A DNA stretch of 64,000 bases from Celoporthe dispersa. Lineage: Eukaryota; Ascomycota; Sordariomycetes; Diaporthales; Cryphonectriaceae. The notes under the pieces are model-generated. The model ran no database searches. It had not been told where the DNA came from and saw only the letters and a program-made list of their open reading frames with translations. The stretch's first letter is position 1, and each line of letters begins with the position of its first letter. The DNA lies in contig WAID01000003.1 in NCBI GenBank assembly GCA_016584495.1, positions 124,001-188,000 of the forward strand, written 5' to 3'. The translations under genes and the position numbers were made by a program. Below, in pieces: positions 36,812 through 48,356 of this stretch.

Positions 36812-38165
36812 ATGTCAACCAATCCCTCGAAACCGAACATCGTCCTTGTCTTAGCCGACAATCTAGGCTGGGGCGAACTCGGATGCTATGGCGGAGGCCT
36901 TCTGCGGGGAGCCGCAACCCCAAGAATCGATAAGCTTGCGACGGAGGGTCTTCTCCTGCATAACTTCAACGTCGAGAGCGATTGCGTGCCCACCCGCAGT
37001 GCCTTGATGACGGGCCGCCATCCTATCCGAACGGGTTGCCGCCAGAGCGTGCCAGCCGGGTTCCCGCAGGGCCTTACGTCTTGGGAGACGACACTTCCCG
37101 AGGTTCTCAAGAAGGCCGAATATGCCACAGCTCATCACGGGAAGTGGCACCTTGGGGATATCGAGGGCCGCTATCCAAGTGACCGGGGCTTTGACGAGTG
37201 GTTTGGAATCCCGCGGACAACGGACGAAAGTCAATTTACGAGCGCGATCGGTTACGAGCCAGAACTCGCTGAAGTACCTTACATCATGCGAGGTACAGCC
37301 GGTCAGCCGTCCGAGAACGTCTGTGTCTACGATCTGGAGAAGCGGAGATTGATCGACCAGATGCTCGTGGAAAGGTCGCGAGACTGGCTCTCACGAAAAG
37401 CCCAGTCCGGAGAGGCCTTCTTTCTCTATCACCCCCTGGTGCACCTGCATTTCCCTACGCTACCACACCCGGACTTTTGCAGGCAAGACGCGTCAGGGGG
37501 ACTTTGCCGACTCGATGTCAGAAATGGATTATCGCGTCGGCGAGATCATCGACCACCTTGACTCTATGAGCCCTGAGATTCGAGATAACACGGTCTTCAT
37601 CTTTGCCTCGGACAATGGCCCCGAGTTCCGCCCGCCGTATAGGGGCACTGCTGGTCCGTGGATGGGCACCTATCATACCGCTATGGAAGGTAGTCTACGG
37701 GTGCCATTCATCGTCCGATGGAAGGGGCACGTGCCGCAAGGGGTTACAAGCAACTCTATCGTCCATGTCACGGATCTGTTCACTACCATCATCTCCATGG
37801 CTGGAGCACAGGACTTCCTACCCAAGGACCGGCCCATCGACGGAGTCGACCAAACAGCATTTTTTCAAGATCCATTGAAGAACCCCTCGCCGAGACAGGG
37901 TTTCCTGTTTTATATCAAGGAGGAACTGAGAGCTATAAAATGGAGGGATTGGAAACTGCACCTTGTTTGGGAGCCGAAGGTTAACGAAAGCTCGGGCAAA
38001 TTGGAGTCTCCATACTTATTCAATGTTGTGCGGGACCCCAAAGAAGAGTCAGATATTCTTCCTTTCAACACATGGGTCTTGCAACCGGTTCTGAAATTGA
38101 GAACGGAGTTCGAGAAGAGTCTGAAGGAAGACCCCGCACCTCCAGATCCGCTCAAAGGGCTGTAG
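36812..38165 (+). CDS. formylglycine-type sulfatase (one homopolymer frameshift)
   Basis: A single exon encodes about 450 residues if one extra T in the run at 37,475-37,478 is discounted. NIVLVLADNLGWGELGCYGG carries the metal-binding Asp pair region. CVPTRSALMTGR is the CxPxR signature whose Cys is converted to formylglycine. HHGKWHLGD and FIFASDNGPE complete the active site. No signal peptide precedes MSTNPSKPNIV, so a cytosolic enzyme is likely. It hydrolyses sulfate esters; the exact substrate is unknown, and compactness and lack of introns resemble bacterial arylsulfatases (possible old transfer, inference). Divergence from an organic-anion symporter suggests uptake and desulfation of an imported sulfate ester. 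A solo LTR starts 22 bp after the stop. Confidence 0.88.
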
Positions 38166-38187
38166 GCCATGGACAAGGTTCTATATG

Positions 38188-38532
38188 TACTGCTGTGGTG
38201 GCCAGTATGGCTGACCTCGGGGCATGGAATGTAGGTGGGTTCGGAGGTTATACACATACAAGGGCACCGCCCTCTTCTTATTTTCTCGGCATAGATAGGA
38301 GGACAAGTAAAAATTTCCCTTTTCTCTGTCTATGTGTCTCTCTTTCTTTTCTCCTTATTTTGTTGAGTCCCTTAGATGAGTCCAAGATAGGCTTTGTACC
38401 CTATTCTTGTGCCTTTGCAGCCTTCGTTCGTTGTCGTTTTTCTAACTTTGGCACGCTTGGGTCGTCAGGGCCCTTGCCCATTGCTCCGGCATTGGCCCTT
38501 TCGTGCGGCTGCATCCGAGGTCTGGTTCAGTA
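38188..38532 (+). repeat. solo LTR of the 317 bp-LTR family, not RIP-mutated
   Basis: It starts TACTGCTGTGG and ends GGTCTGGTTCAGTA, and aligns end to end with the LTRs at 16,899 and 19,944, but keeps normal G+C content. Shared landmarks are GGAATGTAG near the 5' side, CAGCCTTCGTTCGTTG in the middle and CCTTTCGTGCG near the end. At 345 bp it carries a few small insertions. No clear 5 bp target duplication is visible (flanks ATATG and TCAAT). It lies between the 3' ends of the sulfatase and the Zn2Cys6 regulator. Confidence 0.85.
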
Positions 38533-38577
38533 TCAATATTTGTCAATTTTATTTTGATAAATTATAAAACATCTACC

Positions 38578-40488
38578 CTAGTTCCCGTTGAACAGGTCTA
38601 GTACCCATGTGTTTAACCAATCACTGCCCCCACAATTTCCGCTCAAGTCAATAGCACCTTGAACGTAGTCATTTTCCATGGCCAAGAGGCGCTCAAACGC
38701 ATCTCTATAAGGTTTACCATTGGGATACCTCTCGGCCATCCCCCAGAGAATCTTTGAGCACTCTCCGATAGCGCCCTTGACAGCGGCCATGTCTAAGACG
38801 AGAGCCGGGCGCCCGGCGGCCATTCGCGAGCAATGCAGAAGAGCAGCTCCCACGCGGAAGAGATTGTGCATAGAGCGCCAGTAGAAACGGAGGGTACCTC
38901 TTTCGAACCCATATCTATAATTAGTGACACTGGCAGTCGCATTTTTGAGCCAAGAAGCAAATATCATCGTCCGACGAGTTCGGTAGATGTCGCGAGGGGT
39001 AGTAAAGCTGAGTGAGGGAGGTCACAAGAAAGCCCTCGAAGACGCCTACAGGCGCTAGAGATGATTCGGCATCGTATGGTGGGGTCTCTTCATACCACTT
39101 GCGAAGCCGCTGTCGCATCTGTAACCGCCAGGCTTCGTAGCTAAGAGTAGCGCCGTTGGAATGCTTCTTCTGGTTCAGCGTAGTGTACATCTCCGATTCT
39201 AGTTGTCGAAATTTAACAAGATGAGTTGCCAGATCCTGTGTGCTCCCGGAAGCCCCGGGAATGAGATCCGTTTCTATAGCTTCGTCGGGTATAGAGAAGG
39301 GGCGGTAGAGTACCGGACAGATATTTCTCTCGAATGTGTAAGTTGCCCAGAAGAGACGCTTGCGAGTAACCACCTCTTCCTCTTTTCCCAGACGGCCGGT
39401 GCCGGGCTGATGCTGCTCCTTATGCAATCCTAGATGGATTGCGAGCCTAGTGGCGAGGCCAATAAAGTGCCACACGCCTCGCAAGTTTGACTCGAAGGAT
39501 TGGTACTAGATAATCAACAGGGAAGCCTCCAGTTGCTGGAGAGTCTCCCCACCGAACATACTTTGATTCGTCGCCAAGAGTCGAGCCCCTGTAGTGAAGT
39601 ATGCCTCGGACTTGGAGAGAGGAAGCGATGGGTCCGCCCGGTTCAGAAGTCGGATGGCTATGGCGAAAACCATGCAAAGCCGGAACTCATCGCGCGGATC
39701 ATATCGGTTACACAGAGCCGGATCATTGTATATCGTATTAAACGTCGTGAGGAAGTGTTCTCTGGACAGGATTGGTGAGAAGAAGTCCGAGTGCTCAAAG
39801 TAAGCGTCGACAAGCTTGTAAGCCGACTCTTTAGTCGGTTTGGGTAGTTCGGCATCACGGGGAAGCTCTGCCAGGAGCTGTTCGTATCGAGAAAAGTTAT
39901 GATCGTACAGACCGGTGACGGGTTGATAGTTAGCGGCGTTTTGCCCTAGATAGGGAACCAAAATTCGCTGTATCAGTTCGTTGGGGAGGTCTCCCTGAGC
40001 CGTCGATGATGGGCCTGATAATGACAAGGCTGATGCATGAAGAGTTCCAGCGCCCACATCATTGGCAGGTCTCTTGCTACTGGCCTCCAGTAACATGTCG
40101 TTGTCATGTCCTTGGATTGCATGCGCCCCCGTGTCCGTGTCTGCTCCGGCTTCTGACATGGGTGCATCTTGGTCATAATCGCGGATCCCATGAGATATCA
40201 AAGACTTCTCCAGATGAGCGATACGATCCTCGAGGCTTCTGATATAGCTGTTATCTTGCCAAAATTAGCTTCTAAGGGAAGGAGACCAGAGGAAAATGCT
40301 CTATCCTGGGAGCCGAACCTCCTTGGCAGTGTGCGCCCGTCGAAGTCTACACTAACGCAGACTACACCCGCCCTCGTACACGCTGCGCATGCGGGCACGT
40401 TCTGGTCACACCTCTGCTTCCGAGACTTGCACCTTGCACATGCTGTCAGATTGGAGCGGCGCACGTTCGAGCGCCTGGAGGAAGACAT
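38578..40488 (-). pseudogene. Zn2Cys6 transcription factor with nonsense and frameshift
   Basis: Two exons (40,488-40,319; 40,247-38,578) would give about 612 codons. MSSSRRSNVRRSNLTACARC opens a Zn2Cys6 cluster (CARC-x6-C-x6-CAAC-x6-C), followed across the intron by a coiled-coil-like linker SYIRSLEDRIAHLEKS and the fungal-specific regulatory domain (FESNLRGVWHFIGLATRLA, RKRLFWATYTFERNI). TAG at 39,506-39,508 stands where Gln is expected. An extra T in the T5 run at 38,942-38,946 breaks the frame near the C-terminus. The body is otherwise well preserved, so decay is recent or partly a sequencing artefact. Its targets may be the adjacent sulfatase/symporter pair (inference from position). Confidence 0.82.
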
Positions 40489-43158
40489 TCCGGACCAAAA
40501 GGAGTATTGATTCTGGCATAAAAGATTCCTCATACGCAAGCACGAAGGAATATATGGCGTATAGGGGCCGTTTTCGATGACGACAACATGCCAGGTGCGG
40601 GACCTGGATGGCTGATGATGAAAATATCATGAATTCACAGTGTTGTGTTGGGATGAAGTCAATCGAAGCTTCAACGCTAGAGCGCGAAGGGACTAGAGCT
40701 ACGGTCTAGGGTTAGGGTAATTAGCTCATCCGTGTGGCAGAGTCAGTATGGCTTTTTTCAAGGAATGAATATCACATCAATGGAAAGGATTTTATTTGAT
40801 GCTGTCTCTCTGTGAGGGCAACTGAAGTCGATCAACGCTACAGAAGAAAAGAAAAGAAGAGAGAAAGAAAGCCAGCTACTCCGGCTGGGGCTATCTGGGT
40901 GCTGGCTTCTGGCTGGGTGGGCCATGCACAGGCTATTATCTTTAATATGGCTTTTACGCTTAATTGATGTAGATGTATATATAGACAATTTACAAATAAA
41001 AAGTCCAGTGAGTGAGTTTTAATAAATTGAACTAGTTACTGAAAATCAATTGCTTGCTGCAAGTGATATTGTTCCCAGACTGCTGCTTGCATTAACATAA
41101 TGTTTAAACCTTTTTTAATAAGTGACGTGCGAATACTATACTAATCCTATACTTAAATGATTTAAAATTAGCACGACTAGCTATCTCACAATAATGTCTA
41201 TTATTATAGCTATCCACATCTCACGCAATGAAAAAAATTAAAGAGGAGAGGATCGCAGTTTTCAGCAGGTCAGTCTCGATACTTCCTACTAGATCATATC
41301 GCCGGAGTACTGAGAATACGGGCAGCAGATTTCTATCGGAGCGGTGGAAGTCTCATGAGTTCTTTGCGCAGAGGTCACTGAGATCTCACGACATGGAGGA
41401 CGACGTTCTATTATTTAGCTCCTTCCACTTGCAACACCATCTTGAAGAAGTGGGCAAGGCACTGACGACTAGAGCAAACTGTACCTAGCCAACTTATGCC
41501 AATTATGAGATAGGTAACTTTGGGAAACCTCCCAGTGTTTCGGTTGTCTTCTGCAGAAAGTTTACGCATCACGAGCAACTTAGCCCCACACACAGGAAGC
41601 CGGCTTCTCTCACCTGCCTCAGCTCTCTTTGAGGCAGAAGTCGAGGTTCGTTGACAAAAGTGATAAATGTAGGTGGACTAGATGCAACCGAATTCCTATC
41701 CTAATATTCACTTGAAATTTCGCCCCTCCAATAGTACTAACTCACGTGGTCCTTAATAGACCGGCACCTGGATAGAGTCTAGGGTCGGAAACCAGATATC
41801 GATAGCATCCTGGCTAGGGTATATAAGAACGGGCACCGTTGAGTTTAAATGCCACCGTGGCCGCAGCGGGAAGCTGCAGATGTCCTATCTCGTCCCTTCT
41901 AGCGGTGCCCCCCCCCCCGGGACGGCAGCATTCAGAGTGGATTCGCCAGTCTTTATTTTGTAATTCACAGGACTGCACTAGCTGCCTGTGGAACTAAAAA
42001 AACGTAGAGTGATATTCATTACGGTACCATCGAGCCAACCATTGGTCACTGCATAAACAGTGACAGACTCCACATTAGGTTAGAGATAGTCAGCCGCAGG
42101 CAAAGAGGCCTTGACGCTCTCGACAGTGCAAATATCGTCAAGTGCTCAGGAAGCCGCTCGGGAAACGGTGTCTACGGCTATGCTCAGAGAGACGCGGCGC
42201 GGCCTTATGGTGACGAGTTCCTACAGTATGGGCAGAGAAATATTATCAGGAGGCTTAAGGGGTGAATGACTAGTGGAATAGTATCGAGTTGCGCTTTAGC
42301 ACCGAAGCAGCATCAAGGCGCGGAGTCCCAATGCGTGAGGATTCAAGGAGTAGACATCATTAAACTACTTGATCAAAAGCATCGCGCAGAGTAAATTGCT
42401 CTGTTTTTTTCTTCGTATGGAATAGCTTGACATTACGCTCGCACAGCGTTTCGTGCTGCCCTTCTCATCGAAGTAGCACCCGAATTAATTATGAAGCAGG
42501 TATGGTGGAGGCTAGCGCATCTCGCCAGGGTTGATACCGACGATATCAACAAGTCAACCTCGGTAGAGATGACATAAACCGAGGCGTGGGCGGAGGGTGA
42601 GTGTTCCTGGGCAAAGTATGGTGGGCGGGATCACTCGGCCGAGCAGTACCCAGCCTAGTAACTCAGGTCCGAAGTTAAAGTAGGAGCAGCAGGGGGAGAG
42701 ACAGGTAAAGCTGAAGGGCAACAGCGATGATGTCGAGGACGTTCCGTCACCCGAGATAATTGACTGTTGTGTGAGTAAATAACTCTCAGCCTTTCATCGT
42801 CAAGAATACTTTATGCATGCCAACCAGCTTTGAAATCATGCTTGGCTATCCAGTCCCCCCCCCCTCTCTTTCCCCCCAAGCATTGGATTCTTATTATCTT
42901 AAAATCGGAGCAGTGATCGCTGTGCTCTATGCCGCGCGCTAGTAAAGCGGCGCGCATGTTGTGTGGTGCGCATAGTTTCACCCCACAATCATCCCCGACT
43001 TGGTCTGCCCTCCCCACCCCCCCTCATCGTCATGGGCATCTCCAAATCAAGATAAGCCGAGCTCTCGAGGATTTCCTTTCTAGTAAATTTACATCGCTAC
43101 CCTCCTGCATTTGGCTTATGTTCATACGTACCGTACAGCAACATAAAAATTTACTACC
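40489..43158. other. 2.7 kb intergenic stretch, no gene supported
   Basis: Upstream regions of the Zn2Cys6 gene and of the GH127 gene. It has poly-C tracts at 41,908-41,918 and around 42,856-42,880. It also has a short GGGTTAGGGT at about 40,710 that is too short to call telomeric. Short open frames (41,228-41,488 plus; 41,411-41,593 minus) show no family features. Confidence 0.5.
42981..43017. promoter_or_regulatory. paired CreA-type motifs upstream of GH127
   Basis: CCCCAC occurs at 42,981-42,986 and 43,012-43,017, matching the reverse of the CreA consensus SYGGRG. They lie 140-180 bp upstream of the GH127 start. Two close sites are typical of carbon-catabolite-repressed CAZyme genes; chance occurrence in this C-rich tract is possible. 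Confidence 0.45.
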
Positions 43159-45399
43159 ATGAATCCGCAAGACTCATTTGTTTGGACGGCTTTGCAGCCG
43201 GGATCCTTCTGGGCCCGGAAACGCACTGTCGTTCTCAAGAATACGATCCCATTCCAGCTGGATATGCTCAAGTCCACGGGGAGGTACGATGCATTTGATC
43301 TACACCGGCATCCTATCTACGACGACGAACCCGCCACATGGCCCGTCCCCAAACATCTCTTCTGGGACTCGGACGTCGGGAAATGGATCGAGGGCCTTGC
43401 TTACTTTGGCGACCTCGAGAAGGGCGACAATACTCCTCTCGACCAAGCTGTCGAGGATCTCGTCGAGAAGATCAAAAGGGCTCAGCAGGAGGACGGCTAC
43501 CTAAATATTCATTTCACCGTCGTAGCGCCCAAGGAACGCTTCTCGAACCTGAGGGATATGCACGAGCTGTACAATGCCGGCCATCTTATCGAAGCTGCTC
43601 TGGCTCACCAGCTACGCTTTAGATCGGACCAACTCATGGGGCCGATGGAGAAGTACATCGACCTGCTGCATAAGACCTTCGGGCCTGGCGAGAATCAGAT
43701 ACACGGTTACCCAGGTCATCCCGAGATCGAGCTGGCTCTGATTCGATTCTACAAGCGGACCGGCAATGAGAAGGCTGTGGAGCTCGCTCGGTATTTCGTT
43801 GAGGAGCGAGGCAACACCACCGGTGCGAATGGGAGGCACTATTTTGACGTTGAAGCTGAAGCACGGGGCGAGAGCGAGCACACCGCACCCTCATACTATC
43901 CCGCCGCTCGAAGCTACTGGTAATTACCTCTATCTATAGGGGTCGTTTATTTGAGAGTAGGACTATCGACTAAACAGTGAGCATAGGTATAATCAGGCAC
44001 ATAAGCCAATCATCGAACAAGAAACCATCGAGGGTCATTCCGTTAGGGCAATGTATCTTTTGACCGCCGTCGCCGACTTGGCTGTCCTTGATCCCAAGAC
44101 ATTTGGCCCAAAATATCTGCCTGCGCTGCGGCGACTATGGAGCAACATGGTGAACCAAAAGATGTACCTGACAGGTGGAATCGGGGCCATCAAGCAGTGG
44201 GAAGGCTTCGGAATCGACTACTTCCTGCCTCAGTCCACTGATGAGGGCGGATGTTACTCCGAGACTTGCGCGGCGATCGGCATTATGATGCTGGCAGAGA
44301 GGATTCTACAGGTGAGTCATCGTCTACTACCAAGTGCTAGTCTTTGCATAACATGTGTACTTGATGAGGACTGACATGGCCCAGATCGACCTCGACGGTC
44401 AATACACTGACATCCTCGAGCGCGCCTTGTACAACGCTATGCTCACGGGGATGTCCGTGGACGGCAAAGCCTTCACCTATGTTAACCAGATGGCTACCTC
44501 GGAGGAAGATGCGTCCAACAGGCGCGAGGAGTGGTTCGAATGCGCGTGTTGTCCGCCGAACGTCGCCAGAGTTCTTGGGCAAATCGGAGGCTACCTGTGG
44601 ACTGCCAAGACCAACTCGGACACCTCTGCTACCGTGAATGTTCACCTGTACGCTGCTGCTTCGATCGACTACACGTTGGAAGGCAGCCATAACAAATTCA
44701 AGTTAAGCCAAAAGACCAACTATCCATGGGAGGGCGCCGTCGACTTCGAGCTAGAGAACTCCTCGGGCCTTGAAGTCAACATCAACATTCGGATACCGGC
44801 GTGGGCTGGCGATGCTTGGGAGGTAAGATTCAAGTTCACTGTCAGCTATTTAAGGACTTTCGACTAACTTCATCCTTTAAATCTAATAGGTCACTCCTAA
44901 ACCACCGTCCACATCTGTGAATCGGCAATATCTGCACCTCGACGCCACATACCTCAAGAAAAACCCCAAATTCAAGCTGACCGTACCACTCGCGCCCCGC
45001 CTCCTCCGTCCCCATCCCTACACGAGCCAGCGCATCGCCGTCCTCGCCCGCGGACCTCTGATCTACTGCGTCGAAGATGTCGACCACCCCTGGGTTGCTG
45101 ACCATTTCAAGTCCCTCGTGCTTGCTCCGGGCATCACGCAGGGAGATACGCTGGGCAGACAAGTTGTCGAGGAGACCAAGACGGATTTGCCACTGGGCGA
45201 GCCCTATATTGGCATCACGCTGAAGAATGGCGGGCTTGTGGTTCCGCAGGAGGAATTAGCGCCTGCATTGGAGGTTTCAGGCCTCCAGGCACTTATAAAC
45301 GGCAAGGACAGCGTGGATCTTCACTTTGTGCCGTATTGGGCGAGGGCGAATAGGGGTGGGAAGCACCAGATGCGCGTCGGCATTAGAACATTGGATTGA
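43159..45399 (+). CDS. GH127 beta-L-arabinofuranosidase
   Basis: Four exons (43,159-43,919; 43,987-44,311; 44,385-44,822; 44,890-45,399) sum to 677 residues with no lesion. Features in order: FWARKRTVVLKNTIPFQLD near the N-terminus, PVPKHLFWDSDVGKWIEG, then HELYNAGHLIEAA, the linker QAHKP, MYLTGGIGA, YSETCAAIG and WFECACCPPNVAR. In the characterised bifidobacterial enzyme the paired Glu/Cys and Cys-Cys residues in the last two motifs bind zinc and supply the catalytic Cys; all are present here. No signal peptide, so the enzyme is probably intracellular and acts on imported beta-L-arabinosides or small arabino-oligosaccharides. It is convergent with a sugar transporter and near a secreted GH39-like enzyme. 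Two CreA-like sites precede it. Confidence 0.9.
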
Positions 45400-45647
45400 T
45401 TGGTGTTTTATTTCCACATGTGGGTTAAGACTACTAGATTGCTCTCAAATAGCGTTTGGATAATTACATACCGTATCGCAGACATATTCGATTTTCCAAG
45501 TCAACCGTCCCAAGTCACACCACCACCTCCGTCCGCTCCCCTCAATAGATGGACCCCTGACTAGCCTACAAAAACCCAGATTTGAAACACACATAAGATA
45601 CAATGATATAATAGTATAGCACTGTTATCTCTAGCATTCTATATGCG

Positions 45648-47476
45648 TCACATGATCTGCTGAGATGTAGCATGGTCCTGTTTCTCCGAAATCGAGCCCA
45701 CGACGGACTTTTCGGTTTCGACGACGGCGAACTGATCGACTTTTGTGTACTTAAACTTACGGGCAGGTACGTGGTTATCGAACATGAGATCAATCTCGCC
45801 AAAGGTACGATCTTTGGTCTCGGGCAGGCGGAACCAACACCAGATATTGCACAGGAGGTTGGTACCGGCGTAAAAAAGACCAGCTTTCGCGCCCCAGTTC
45901 CAGGCTAGATGACACGTACCTATCAGTTGAAGGGTCCTCGATTGGCTTCCGCAGAAGTGACTAAAGAGACTTACCGGTTGCCGAAATCATGCGAGGAGTG
46001 ACTGAGTTGCTGAAGATGCCGGTCAGGTTGTAGACGAACCGGCCGATGGTAATAGTCTTATATCTCAGCCTGCCGGAGGGTGTCTCGGCGACGATGGGGT
46101 AGCAGACGGGGCCAACGGTGGTCATATTGGCCAGGGTGGAAATGACAAGCAGAATACCGATGGCCAGCTGGGCTTTCGTGCTGCTGTTGTGGAAACCAAG
46201 AGCACCGATGGCGACGAGACAGCAGAACATGAAGGCCATCCCACCCATGTACAGTGTGGCGCGTCCCAGGCGAGGCATGAGTAACCAACAGATCATACCG
46301 CCAATGATGTAGCTTGCAGAGAGAGATATGTTGAGGTCGAAAGCCTGGACTTCGTTGAAACCAGCAGCCTCAAGGAAGACGACCGAGTAGCCGAGGATGG
46401 CGTTGCCGCAAAGAATCTGAGCAGCCCAGACAACGCAGTTAATCTCAGTACGGCGGAGGTTGGTTCCTCTAAAGCAGTCGGCAAAGGTGGCGTTCTCTGT
46501 CTCGCGCTTCTCCAGCTCTGTGGTGTAGACGATGTAAGCTAGGGAGGACTCGACCTGCTGATCACGCTCGGGGGTGTCCTGGCGCAGCCTGGTGAGCGAT
46601 CTGCGGGCCTCATCGTGCTTGCCGCGACGAATGCAGTTCCATGGAGACTCGGGGGCGAGGTAAGCGGCGAGGAACAAAGGGACAGGCCAGATCCATTGTA
46701 TGGCGAAGGGGAGCTTCCATCCGAGGTCCCCAGAGACATTGACGACGGCACGGACGACACCAGACGAGAGCAGGATGCCGGCTCCCCAGCACATGCAGAC
46801 ATAAGCGGTCACGTAAGGCCGGAGAACTGTGGGGACGACTTCGGACGCGTAAGAGGTCGAGAGAGTCTGGAAGACACCCCAAGGGATTCCGCACATGAAT
46901 TCCCCCGAAAGCGAGGACGGAGAGCGATGGCGCGAAAAAGGGAATGAAGATAGTGATCATCATCCAAACCATAAAGAACATCATCGTACGACGACACCCG
47001 AACCTGTCTTGGGTATACGTGTTGATTGCCAGGCCGAGCAGTTGTCCAACGAGGGCTGAGTTGGACAGGCCGGACTGCCACTCTGCTGAGATGACGTACT
47101 CCTTGAGTGATGAGTCGTAGGTTCCGAATCGAGTTTGGAATTGAGTTTGTCCGTAGAAGGAAGTAATCTAGAAAGATGCTTCAGTCACCACGCCCCTATC
47201 ACCTGCGTGTTCTCTCTCTACCCCTTCTCCGCCCACTTCTCTCCTGGATCTACTTACAATAACCAAATCATATCCCTCCATAATCAGACTGGTCGACAGA
47301 ACCATGGCCCAAAAACAAGCCTTCTTGTACTTCTTCACGGCTCCTTGGATTGTGAGCTGCCTATCAGCAGCATCGGAATCCTGGGCCTGGCGAATGAGAT
47401 CATGGGTATGCTCTGAGTCAAAGTCCAGGACTTTGATCTCATCCCGAGTAGGAACGATGACTTTCTCTTCCGACAT
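45648..47476 (-). CDS. MFS sugar transporter (alpha-glucoside/maltose permease type; one homopolymer frameshift)
   Basis: Three exons (47,476-47,258; 47,167-45,975; 45,904-45,648) give 555 residues after removing one extra G in the G5 run at 46,902-46,906. MSEEKVIVPTRDE begins a cytosolic N-terminus. Membrane segments follow, with STSLIMEGYDLVI, the CGIPWGVFQTLSTSYASEVVP region (TM5, conserved in this family), the loop PESPWNCIRRGKHDEA, and a C-terminal tail ending LPETKDRTFGEIDLMFDN. These match fungal H+/sugar symporters of the maltose-permease group. The 3' end faces the GH127 gene 250 bp away. Likely role is import of the arabinoside or oligosaccharide handled by that enzyme (inference). 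The frameshift is in a homopolymer, so the gene may be intact. Confidence 0.88.
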
Positions 47477-48356
47477 GATGAAAGATGCTGCCCTCACGTG
47501 GTGTGTGGAGTAATCATAAGCCAGAAGCAAGTGATTTGATAGAAATATTGTAACCCTCCAAGAGAGCCCAGAAGCGACTTGCCGTCGGCTAGGATTCGAG
47601 AGGACATGTTTCACGTAGTAATATGTAGAACATGTTTCCTTACTACCTACATCTCTCCGCGTAGCGAAACAAAGCCACCCACAGGCGTCTCCGAAGGAGC
47701 AATTTGGGGTAAGTCCTAGGGTAGACAGAATCAGATGACAGGAGAGGCCAGCGGGCGCGGCTGTGGGGGTGGGTAGTCTTCGGCTGCGGGGGTGGTTGAA
47801 GACGTCGGCAGTGGGGGTGGTAGTTCATATTGGCGGAGGAGATTGGTGTAAGCCGAAGCGGGCCAATAGGCGCTGGCTCTACAACGGTCCATGCAGGGTC
47901 TGCTATGACCTGCTCAGACTTGCGCTGCTCCTAGAACCAAATTTCTCGGCCCAGCGCACGCGGCAAAAGCAAGTCTGTCGTCTCGGAAGTGGAGGTGGTG
48001 GAGTCTATCGATGTCGGTGACGGAGGTGATCCGGCCGCATATGGGACCTCGGGATACACAGGACATCATAATTCGCTTACTATACGGTATTAAGTCGTGC
48101 CCAGCGGCTTTCTCCTTCGTGGAATTTATCGATCGGTACTTGAAATGTCACGTAGCCCACACAACTTTCCATTGGATCATGGGATTCGTTGGCGATGTGG
48201 CATTCCCCATCTTGAGATGGACACTCGGAGATCTTTACCCGGAATTATAGCAAAGTATATAAAGTCGCTGGATTTCCTGGCAACAGGGAGCCCTTGTAGT
48301 CTACCAAGTCGGTTGTCATCGTTGAATTGGATCAGATGTATCACTGCTTATCCACT
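47477..48356. other. intergenic region between divergent MFS and GH39-like genes
   Basis: About 880 bp. TATATAAA at 48,256-48,263 lies 94 bp before the GH39-like start and is a good TATA box. A short tandem of GGGGGTGG-type units occurs at about 47,760-47,820. No gene. Confidence 0.5.

Noticed and set aside
38188..38532. A 5 bp target duplication around the solo LTR
   Set aside because: Flanking bases ATATG and TCAAT do not match; not claimed.
40700..40725. GGGTTAGGGT as an interstitial telomere tract
   Set aside because: Only about two units; too short to distinguish from chance.
48336..48356. Upstream ATG as the start of the GH39-like gene
   Set aside because: Adds residues before a signal peptide that is cleaner from 48,357.
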